Below the pieces are notes generated by a model. It saw only the letters and a list, made by a program, of their open reading frames with translations. It had not been told where the DNA came from and did not search any database. The position numbers and the translations under genes were made by a program. A stretch of DNA of 19,223 nucleotides from an uncultured Blautia sp. (GTDB taxonomy: Bacteria > Bacillota > Clostridia > Lachnospirales > Lachnospiraceae), in assembly GCA_900542045.1 (NCBI GenBank), contig UQMI01000062.1, forward strand, positions 1-19,223, read 5' to 3'. Positions 1 through 5,501 of the stretch are shown here, in pieces. Positions within the stretch are counted from its first letter, which is position 1. Every line of letters starts with the position of its first letter.

Positions 1-45
1 CCATCTTCCTGTGTGGGGAAATGGCTATGTATAAAAATGGGCATG

Positions 46-85
46 AAAAAAGCCGACTGGTTTTTCTCCTTTAAACCAATCGGCT
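46..85 (-). terminator. Rho-independent terminator of the TIR operon
   Basis: Read on the minus strand, the arms AGCCGATTGGTTT and AAACCAGTCGGCT pair over 13 positions with one G-T pair and an AAAGGAGA-type loop, followed directly by a run of T. It lies about 30 bases past the stop codon of the last gene of the TIR operon and defines the end of that transcript. Bases 1-45 hold nothing that I can identify. Confidence 0.85.
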
Positions 86-114
86 ACCAACAAATTTTTG
101 CACGAATAACAAAA

Positions 115-744
115 CTATATACAGGGCAAACGTTTTTTTAAATCAAACATATTAATATGCTCTCTTTTTTCAGCAGCGTTATCTATGTAATGTCCATAAT
201 TCTTCACAAAGTCCTCCCATGCTACAAGAGAACAATATGAATCCTTTTCCGAATCAAATATTCCGTCACAAGGATTCGTTTTATATTCCTTTTTTATATT
301 CATCATATTTTTTCTAAATAAATTATCCACGTTTAAAATATTAGACACTGTTTGCTCTCTATTGCAAATATTACATTTATGTATTGTCGTTGTCATTAGA
401 AGTGGCATAGCTTCTTTTGTATAAACAGCAACTAATCCGTTACATCTATTATTCTCTCTATCCTCTAAAGAATAACGTATCTCATCATACATCCAATCAT
501 CATAGTATCCATAACTATCTTTCTTATGATTCACAGCTTGAGGCGTAATTAGAATAATCGTTACGCTTGTTGTTCTTAATTTTGAATATAAATATTTTTG
601 TATTGTATCCTCAGACATTTTAGAACGATCTTCATCTTCAGAACAATTAATAATTTCCGTGGAAGTGTCAAATAAATCTGTTAACTGATTTTTATAGGCT
701 TCGCCATCGCTAAACCTAAATGAAATAAAAACTCTTCTTGCCAT
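115..744 (-). CDS. ThsB-like TIR domain protein (DUF1863/MTH538 type)
   Basis: Predicted cytosolic TIR-fold protein of 209 residues, third gene of the TIR operon. The N-terminus MARRVFISFRFSDG is the first TIR strand with the F-x-S-F core usual in the ThsB/DUF1863 branch. Residues 58-70 (TTSVTIILITPQA) form a central strand, and W84-x3-E88 followed by IRYSLED matches the position of the TIR catalytic glutamate. The C-terminal part ends in the family-like YCSLVAWEDFVKN (170-182) and YID (186-188); C124 and C127 form an isolated CxxC. In Thoeris, ThsB proteins sense infection and make a nucleotide signal from NAD+; that role here is inference. I chose ATG 744 because GAGGGA lies 5 bases upstream of it; the in-frame ATG at 756 has no ribosome binding site. 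It starts 22 bases after the membrane-protein gene. The DNA is AT-rich compared with the downstream chromosome. Confidence 0.75.
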   Translation of the reverse strand: MARRVFISFRFSDGEAYKNQLTDLFDTSTEIINCSEDEDRSKMSEDTIQKYLYSKLRTTSVTIILITPQAVNHKKDSYGYYDDWMYDEIRYSLEDRENNRCNGLVAVYTKEAMPLLMTTTIHKCNICNREQTVSNILNVDNLFRKNMMNIKKEYKTNPCDGIFDSEKDSYCSLVAWEDFVKNYGHYIDNAAEKREHINMFDLKKRLPCI

Positions 745-766
745 CTTATCCCTCATTTCATAAAAA

Positions 767-1198
767 TTATTTTAAAATATATGCTCCGACCAATAAACAA
801 GTCATTATTCCTAAATACAAAGGCCAAATTGTTTTTGAAAACATCACTCTAATGAAAGAATATTTACCACCTTTATATTTTCCCAATGGCATATCATATA
901 TCTCTACTAATTGTGGATTATCTTTATTAATGCCCGCAACATCATTATATATTCCTCTAAATTTTCGTTCCTGTGTAAGATAATATGAGTCCAGAAACCA
1001 AAAAATTATAGTCGGAAAAACTGCAACTATTAAAAATGCTTTATTTCCTTCTCCCAAATCATTAATTGTTGCAGCATATACCGCAAGTAGAGCAGACACA
1101 ATTGCAATTGCCCACCCTTTCATTTGAAAAGAGCACTGGTTCATGCGCGCAATATTTGTTTGTAAAAATTCAAGATGTTTTACTCTATCTGATTCCAT
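767..1198 (-). CDS. Small membrane protein of the TIR operon (SLATT-like?)
   Basis: A 143-residue protein with three hydrophobic segments: about 28-45, 54-73 and 124-142. Directly after the second segment comes a conserved-looking amphipathic motif, WFLD then YYL, ER, FR and IY (residues 67-84). This resembles small membrane proteins with an ER-x-FR-x2-Y motif after a helix hairpin, such as the SLATT effectors found beside nucleotide-signalling immune systems. The assignment is by resemblance only. It sits between two TIR genes with gaps of 21 and 22 bases, so co-expression is very likely. A membrane-disrupting effector or a membrane anchor for a TIR partner are the natural hypotheses. I chose ATG 1198 because GGAGG lies 8 bases upstream; the longer frame would begin with TTG at 1213 inside that site. 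No signal peptide and no catalytic motif are visible. Confidence 0.7.
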   Translation of the reverse strand: MESDRVKHLEFLQTNIARMNQCSFQMKGWAIAIVSALLAVYAATINDLGEGNKAFLIVAVFPTIIFWFLDSYYLTQERKFRGIYNDVAGINKDNPQLVEIYDMPLGKYKGGKYSFIRVMFSKTIWPLYLGIMTCLLVGAYILK

Positions 1199-1219
1199 TT
1201 TCTCATCCTCCAATACTTC

Positions 1220-2380
1220 TCATTTATCTTTTTTAAGACACTCCACCGTTATGCTCCTATTGCTTTGATTATACGACAATTCTTTATAATTTTCAGCATT
1301 CTTTTTCAAATCTTGATCGTCCAAATTAATCACATAAATTTTACCTTTCCCGTAATTTTTATAATAATCTAATTCAAACCTTACCCATTTTGATTGTCTT
1401 GAATTTTTGCTACATATATATATTAAATTTTCCGATTGAAGCATTCTTTTTTTTAAGACTTCTTTAGTATAGTCTGATACCATAGACCGTTTCAAAAAAT
1501 CATTATCACTTGTCCAATCGCAATAGCACACCAAACCTTCTTTATTCAGAATATGCATTATATTTCGTATTTGCTCTGCATCCTTACTACTATGTGATAG
1601 AAAAACATCATACCTTTTTTTATTTTGTACCGAAGTTTTCAATTCTAATCTTTTTGCTAAATCAGCAGGCGTAACATAAAAGTTACTGTTTTCAGTCATA
1701 TATATTTTTTTCTTCCCTTTGAAGTTTTTACGCAATTTTACGTAATGTCCAGTGTTCTGCAAATGCTGAAATGCCATATTCCGAATCTGATTATTTCGCT
1801 CGCTATCGTTCAATTTATAAAAAAATTGTGTTGCTCTATCACAATCAAATTTTTGTATTTCTTTAAATATCTCTAACTTATCCTCAATTGTATTCCCCTT
1901 TTTATGATAAGCAGAAATCAAAGCTTCTAAAAATAAGGGTTCTACAATCTGCATATTTTGCTTTTTTAAATTAATCTTCTCATTTCTTACTTGAATTTTA
2001 TTAAGTCTCTTTTTCTCCAAATTTTTTTCTTTTTCTTGACGCACTACTTCATTATAGATTTCCGCATGCTTCTTCCTATATCCTACGCTCATTAAATATT
2101 TCACTTTTGGCAATTCCTCAAAATATTTATTGGGCTTCATAGGTTTATATCTTCTTTTTTTCCCTACAGACACTAAAAAATTATCTTTTTGCGAATATTG
2201 TTTATATCTTTCACATATTATTTGCCATTCATAGGGATAATATTTTTTAAATCCCTCTCTAAGATCATCTATAGTATAACCTGGCTTTAAAATCTCTGCC
2301 ACCATACCTAAGGGTCTATTTATAGATTTTTGGAATCTAATTAATTCACCTTGATATTTTCGTTTCGTCATTCCTGGCAC
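1220..2380 (-). CDS. TIR-domain protein with unknown N-terminal half
   Basis: Protein of up to 386 residues. The C-terminal third (about 256-355) is a TIR domain: it opens with DVFLSHSSKD (258-267), has a DW-containing second strand (C288-less region near YCDWTSDND, 286-294), a strand ENLIYICSKNS (317-327), and W332-x3-E336, where E336 aligns with the NADase glutamate of TIR enzymes such as SARM1. Residues 1-250 match no family that I recognise. They are strongly basic, with a charged helix, possibly a coiled coil, at about 102-141, and a helical stretch at 145-215 ending in a Lys/Arg cluster (216-225). It is the first gene of the operon. Inferred role: NAD+-cleaving effector or signal producer, with the N-terminal part as sensor or oligomerisation module. 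The start is uncertain: GTG 2380 is 13 bases from AGGAGG, while ATG 2371 is 22 bases away. Confidence 0.8.
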   Translation of the reverse strand: MPGMTKRKYQGELIRFQKSINRPLGMVAEILKPGYTIDDLREGFKKYYPYEWQIICERYKQYSQKDNFLVSVGKKRRYKPMKPNKYFEELPKVKYLMSVGYRKKHAEIYNEVVRQEKEKNLEKKRLNKIQVRNEKINLKKQNMQIVEPLFLEALISAYHKKGNTIEDKLEIFKEIQKFDCDRATQFFYKLNDSERNNQIRNMAFQHLQNTGHYVKLRKNFKGKKKIYMTENSNFYVTPADLAKRLELKTSVQNKKRYDVFLSHSSKDAEQIRNIMHILNKEGLVCYCDWTSDNDFLKRSMVSDYTKEVLKKRMLQSENLIYICSKNSRQSKWVRFELDYYKNYGKGKIYVINLDDQDLKKNAENYKELSYNQSNRSITVECLKKDK

Positions 2381-2494
2381 TTATTATTCATCTCCTCCTA
2401 CTACTAAATAACCAAAGATCTGATTTGAAATACTTTTCCCACAATACTTCAAAAAGTCACAAAATCATTTTGTCCGCCTGGTATCATCCAATCC

Positions 2495-2531
2495 GTTTAG
2501 TCCTGTTCTGTCCACAAAATCTGGACTAAAC
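2495..2531. repeat. 9-bp inverted repeat in the TIR operon leader
   Basis: GTTTAGTCC (2495-2503) and GGACTAAAC (2523-2531) are perfect inverted copies separated by 19 bases. They fall in the predicted 5' leader of the TIR operon, about 115-150 bases before the first start codon. This could be a regulator site or a large-loop RNA hairpin; it is not followed by a T run on either strand, so it does not look like a terminator. Confidence 0.6.
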
Positions 2532-2588
2532 AGCACGAAAAATCACTAAATATACCTCATTTTCCGGCCCCGTCACACTAGGACACAA

Positions 2589-2606
2589 AATATTCTGTTG
2601 AATATT
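2589..2606. promoter_or_regulatory. Palindrome just downstream of the TIR promoter
   Basis: AATATTC (2589-2595), spacer TGTT and GAATATT (2600-2606) form a perfect 7-bp-arm palindrome. It lies about 20 bases past the predicted -10 box on the minus strand, hence roughly +14 to +31 of the transcript, a position typical of a repressor operator. No regulator gene for it is present in the operon. It lies in AT-rich DNA, so chance occurrence is possible. Confidence 0.4.
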
Positions 2607-2626
2607 CTAATCTCTATCCTAAAATA

Positions 2627-2655
2627 ATTATAAAGTATCTTTTTTCATCAATCAA
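2627..2655 (-). promoter_or_regulatory. Predicted sigmaA promoter of the TIR operon
   Basis: On the minus strand TTGATT (2655-2650) and a perfect TATAAT (2632-2627) are 17 bases apart. Transcription from about 2620 would give a leader of about 240 bases before the first TIR gene. No better promoter is visible nearer the gene. Confidence 0.6.
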
Positions 2656-2757
2656 TATACCACTTCCATAATTATGAAATATATTCTCATCAAACCTTCC
2701 TAAAAACAGATTATCTCTATGCTATAAAGAATTGTGGCTATGTATGATTCCCGCTTA

Positions 2758-3111
2758 CTAAACGGGAATTTTCTCCTCTTCTGTTTCTAACCTCTTATCC
2801 TCAATCACGTCATAAAAATCAAAAATAAATTCTGATGCGAAAGATTCCTGCAGTTCTTCCGATTTTTCCAACTGTGCAATCTCCTGCGGATATTCCATAC
2901 CGGCAATTCCAAACAAGCCTCTTATCATATGAAACGCCTCGCTGATTCTGCCGGTATCAACCAACGCAGCTATGGCAAAATAAATATCGTCCATATCCGA
3001 GATTTTCTGGCTATTGGGAAACAGTTTTTCGATCAAGGGAAGTGTATAAGCTCCGGAAATTAGATTTACAGTGTTTCTTACCTCTTTGATCTTGTTGTCA
3101 TCATTCTTCAT
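2758..3111 (-). CDS. Unknown 117-residue acidic protein
   Basis: I do not recognise this protein. It is soluble, has no signal peptide or membrane segment, and appears mostly helical. An N-terminal polar part is followed by a hydrophobic helix-rich core (about 40-75, with DDIYFAIAALVDTGRISEAF) and an acidic C-terminal tail. GAGAGG and AAAGG lie close upstream of ATG 3111. It is transcribed in the same direction as the TIR operon but separated from it by 377 bases with a separate predicted promoter, and it is preceded by a terminator-like hairpin (3166-3209). It may be an accessory gene of the same acquired segment or simply a neighbour. No clear promoter of its own is visible. Confidence 0.65.
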   Translation of the reverse strand: MKNDDNKIKEVRNTVNLISGAYTLPLIEKLFPNSQKISDMDDIYFAIAALVDTGRISEAFHMIRGLFGIAGMEYPQEIAQLEKSEELQESFASEFIFDFYDVIEDKRLETEEEKIPV

Positions 3112-3165
3112 TGACCTTTCCTCTCTTTCTTAAAATCTGACAAAAGCCATATATTTATAGAACGC

Positions 3166-3209
3166 AAAAAAGCCGTCTGCTCTCTACTATAAAGAACAAA
3201 CGGCCTTTT
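3166..3209. terminator. Terminator hairpin with no gene directly upstream
   Basis: GCCGTCTG (3172-3179) and CAAACGGC (3197-3204) form an 8-bp stem with one G-T pair and a 17-base loop. On the minus strand it is followed by a run of six T (3171-3166), and on the plus strand by TTTT (3206-3209). It can therefore act in both directions, best on the minus strand. The tsf transcript already has its own terminator at 3503-3549, so the RNA ended here would come from the repeat region between 3210 and 3500. Confidence 0.7.
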
Positions 3210-3280
3210 GCAAAATCTATCCATATTCACTTATTCATAAACAGAGTTTGCCTGTTTCTTCTGCTGATAACTTATGATAA

Positions 3281-3448
3281 TTTGGGGGAAGATACACTCA
3301 CTCATGTTCAAATTTGGGGGATAGCGTTATCCCCCAAAAAGAAATGGCACGCAAACTTCTCCTGTTCATTTCAGAAGAAAGAGGCGAAGTTTCACATGGC
3401 ATTTGGGGGATAGCCTTCCCCCAACTCTTCCCCCAAAAATCCCCCAAA
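3281..3448. repeat. Cluster of direct and inverted TTTGGGGGA motifs
   Basis: TTTGGGGGA occurs at 3281-3289, 3313-3321 and 3402-3410. Its inverse, TCCCCCAAA, occurs at 3330-3338, 3429-3437 and 3440-3448, and an eight-base version at 3417-3424. Copies at 3313-3338 form a hairpin with 11-bp perfect arms (TTTGGGGGATA and TATCCCCCAAA) and a 4-base loop; 3402-3424 forms a shorter hairpin of the same design. Seven copies in under 170 bases in otherwise AT-rich DNA cannot be chance. The array resembles a multi-site protein-binding region such as a recombinase or replication-protein site, but I cannot name it. Confidence 0.85.
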
Positions 3449-3502
3449 TTCGCCCGTAAAATACGATAGTTTATGATACTTTACGGATTCGCTCCAGAAC
3501 GT

Positions 3503-3549
3503 AAAAAAGCCCTTGAAAACGCCCGTTTTACGGGATTTTCAAGGGCTTT
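3503..3549 (-). terminator. Rho-independent terminator of rpsB-tsf
   Basis: On the minus strand, AAAGCCCTTGAAAA and TTTTCAAGGGCTTT pair perfectly over 14 bases. A smaller hairpin (CCCGT and ACGGG) is nested inside, and six T follow. It starts 22 bases after the tsf stop codon. Confidence 0.93.
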
Positions 3550-3571
3550 ACGCACCTTTGGTTTTAGGAAA

Positions 3572-4510
3572 TTACATTCCCATCTGTTTTGCAACTTCAG
3601 CTGCAAAGTCTTCTTCTTTTTTCTCAATTCCTTCGCCGGTCTCGAAACGAACGAAGCCTTTGATCTTGATGTTTGCGCCGTTTGCTTTTGCAACTTCCTC
3701 TACGTATTTGCCAACAGACTGCTTTCCGTCTTCTGCTTTTACATATACCTGATCAACCAGGCAGATCTCTTTCATTTCTTTGTTGATACGTCCGTTGATC
3801 ATTCCCTGGATTACTTTCTCAGGCTTCTGAGATTCCTTCGGATCGTTCATGATCTGAGCCATCAGGATCTCTTTCTCATGAGCGATATACTCCTCGCTGA
3901 TCTCATCGCGGGTTGTATACTGAGGCTTCAGAGCTGCACACTGCATAGCTACGTTCTTTGCCATCTCTCTTACGTCATCGTTGATCACATCTGTCTCCAC
4001 ATCTACCAGAACGCCGATCTTGCCGCCCATATGTGTATAGGAAGCGATAAAACCGTTCTCTTCTGTTACCTGCTGGAATCTTCTGATGTTCATGTTCTCA
4101 CCGATCACTGCGATCTGGCCAGCCAGAGCTTCCTTTACAGTCTTGGTGGTATCGAATTTCCATGGCTCAGCCAGGAAAGCTTCGATATCTGCTGCGCTTG
4201 TTTCCAGTGCCTGTTCAGCCACCTGCTCAACATATCCCTGGAATTTCTCATTCTTGGCAACAAAGTCTGTCTCTGCATTTACTTCAACAACAACTGCTTT
4301 CTTGCTGTCTTCTGCTACCAGAGTTCTGCACAGACCTTCTGCTGCAATACGGCTTGCTTTCTTCTGTGCTGTAGCAAGACCTTTTTCTCTTAAGAACTCA
4401 ATTGCCTTGTCCATATCGCCTTCTGTGGCTGTAAGAGCTTTCTTGCAGTCCATCATACCTGCGCCGGTCATTTCTCTTAACTCTTTTACCATTGCTGCTG
4501 TAATAGCCAT
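3572..4510 (-). CDS. tsf: Translation elongation factor Ts
   Basis: EF-Ts is the nucleotide exchange factor that releases GDP from EF-Tu during elongation; it acts in the cytoplasm. The 312-residue protein begins with the conserved UBA-like N-terminal domain (MAITAAMVKELREMTGAGMM, then DCKKAL; 1-55) and contains the core motif TDFVAKN at 81-87, which contacts EF-Tu. Dimerisation-domain sequence follows to the C-terminus (FAAEVAKQMGM). Length is normal for Firmicutes versions, slightly longer than the 283 residues of E. coli. GGAGG stands 9 bases before ATG 4510. It follows rpsB by 49 bases, the usual bacterial order, and is co-transcribed from the rpsB promoter. Confidence 0.98.
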   Translation of the reverse strand: MAITAAMVKELREMTGAGMMDCKKALTATEGDMDKAIEFLREKGLATAQKKASRIAAEGLCRTLVAEDSKKAVVVEVNAETDFVAKNEKFQGYVEQVAEQALETSAADIEAFLAEPWKFDTTKTVKEALAGQIAVIGENMNIRRFQQVTEENGFIASYTHMGGKIGVLVDVETDVINDDVREMAKNVAMQCAALKPQYTTRDEISEEYIAHEKEILMAQIMNDPKESQKPEKVIQGMINGRINKEMKEICLVDQVYVKAEDGKQSVGKYVEEVAKANGANIKIKGFVRFETGEGIEKKEEDFAAEVAKQMGM

Positions 4511-4559
4511 TTTTCATTTCCTCCAATTTGTGGTATTCGTCTCTGTCCGCCTGGGTTTC

Positions 4560-5315
4560 TTATGCTTCTTCAGAAACCGCTTCCTCTGCGAACTCTTCTT
4601 CTGCTACTTCCGGCTCTGCAGCTTCTTCTGCTGCGCCCTGATTTGCTTCGATAACAGCATCTGCCATCTTGGACACAATCAGTTTTACGGCACGGATTGC
4701 ATCGTCGTTTCCGGGGATCACATAATCCAGCTCTTCCGGATCACAGTTTGTATCACAAATACCAATCAGCGGAATTCCCAGAGTATGAGCTTCCTGTACA
4801 CAGATTCTCTCTTTCTTGGGATCTACGATGAAGATTGCATCCGGAATCTTCTTCATTTCTTTGATACCGCCCAGGTTCTTCTGAAGTTTAGCCATCTCTT
4901 TTCTCAGAGCGATAACTTCTTTCTTCGGCAACACATCAAAAGTTCCGTCTGCTTCCATTGTCTCGATTTCTTTTAATCTTTCCACTCTGCTCCGGATGGT
5001 CTTGAAGTTTGTCAGCATACCGCCCAGCCATCTTTCATTTACATAGAACATTCCGCAGCGCTCTGCCTCTGTCTTGATGGCATCCTGTGCCTGCTTCTTG
5101 GTTCCTACGAACAGAATGCTTCCACCGTTTGCCACGATATCTGCAATGGCATTGTAAGCATCGTCAACCATTCCTACAGACTGCTGCAGGTCAATGATGT
5201 AGATACCATTTCTCTCGGTGTAGATGTATGGAGCCATCTTAGGGTTCCATCTTCTTGTCTGATGTCCAAAATGAACACCTGCTTCTAAAAGTTGTTTCAT
5301 TGAAATAACGCCCAT
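4560..5315 (-). CDS. rpsB: 30S ribosomal protein S2
   Basis: S2 is an essential small-subunit protein bound at the back of the 30S head-body junction. The 251-residue sequence has the diagnostic N-terminus with [17 protein letters not shown] (11-27), then [27 protein letters not shown] and the C-terminal [19 protein letters not shown] region. After about residue 222 comes a Glu/Ala-rich acidic tail (about 223-251), common in clostridial S2. AAGGAG lies 8 bases before ATG 5315. The leader of about 110 bases between promoter and start can fold into a hairpin with GGGAA/TTCCC and CCTG/CAGG pairings, which might serve autogenous control; that is inference. Confidence 0.98.
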   Translation of the reverse strand: MGVISMKQLLEAGVHFGHQTRRWNPKMAPYIYTERNGIYIIDLQQSVGMVDDAYNAIADIVANGGSILFVGTKKQAQDAIKTEAERCGMFYVNERWLGGMLTNFKTIRSRVERLKEIETMEADGTFDVLPKKEVIALRKEMAKLQKNLGGIKEMKKIPDAIFIVDPKKERICVQEAHTLGIPLIGICDTNCDPEELDYVIPGNDDAIRAVKLIVSKMADAVIEANQGAAEEAAEPEVAEEEFAEEAVSEEA

Positions 5316-5435
5316 TTTTTAATCTCCTTCTGGTTGTTTTCTTCCGTATCAGTCATCTTTCCGGGAAACCTGCCGACGTTCATACAGGCACCGTTCCCGC
5401 AAATCCTCATACGTGTATATTTTTGCGACCTGTAG

Positions 5436-5464
5436 ATTATACCACAGGAAATATGGCCATGCAA
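5436..5464 (-). promoter_or_regulatory. sigmaA promoter of rpsB-tsf
   Basis: On the minus strand TTGCAT (5464-5459) and TATAAT (5441-5436) are 17 bases apart, with TGG immediately before the -10 box giving an extended -10. It lies about 120 bases before the rpsB start codon. The upstream permease gene ends 38 bases away without a clear terminator, so some read-through is possible. Confidence 0.85.
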
Positions 5465-5501
5465 GCAGAAAATTGATCTTATCAGCCAGATTTCTTCTTA
5501 C

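Larger units (their letters stand above)
22..2744. repeat. 11-bp direct repeats flanking the TIR operon
   Basis: The 11-mer TGGCTATGTAT occurs at 22-32 and at 2734-2744 in the same orientation. One copy is just outside the operon terminator and the other just outside its promoter, so the pair brackets the three-gene module. A 10-base version, TGGCTATGTA, also occurs near 15845. Matches of this length are expected by chance in a window of this size, so a role as insertion or recombination boundaries is only a possibility suggested by position. Confidence 0.3.
2381..2757. other. Gene-free stretch upstream of the TIR operon
   Basis: This AT-rich 377-base stretch separates the unknown 117-residue gene from the TIR operon. 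It holds the predicted promoter, two inverted repeats and the ribosome binding site AGGAGG (2399-2394). A seven-codon frame (ATG 2391, stop overlapping ATG 2371 as ATGA) lies directly behind that site, but only 2 bases separate it from the site. Next to the upstream gene, TTCCCG and CGGGAA flank its stop codon as a weak hairpin without a T run. I see no convincing coding sequence. Confidence 0.55.
3112..3571. other. Non-coding stretch between tsf and the acquired segment
   Basis: These 460 bases hold, from the tsf side, the tsf terminator (3503-3549), the TTTGGGGGA repeat cluster (3281-3448) and a second terminator hairpin (3166-3209). An inverted pair AAACTTC (3353-3359) and GAAGTTT (about 3386-3392) lies between the two GGGGGA hairpins. 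No supported coding sequence is visible on either strand. The change from balanced base composition to AT-rich DNA occurs here, so this is the likely junction of the acquired region. Confidence 0.6.

Noticed and set aside
115..2380. Canonical Thoeris type I or II system
   Set aside because: No ThsA with Sir2-SLOG or with membrane-Macro architecture is encoded in the window; only the ThsB-like component resembles Thoeris.
3418..3445. G-quadruplex on the minus strand
   Set aside because: Only three G5 runs lie close together; the fourth is more than 80 bases away, so a classical intramolecular quadruplex is not supported.
3281..3448. CRISPR array
   Set aside because: The repeated unit is only 9 bases, occurs in both orientations and has no regular spacer length; no cas gene is nearby.
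3473..4976. Long plus-strand open frames opposite tsf and rpsB
   Set aside because: They are mirror frames of two highly conserved genes, lack sensible ribosome binding sites and encode unnatural Cys/Phe/Ser-rich sequence.
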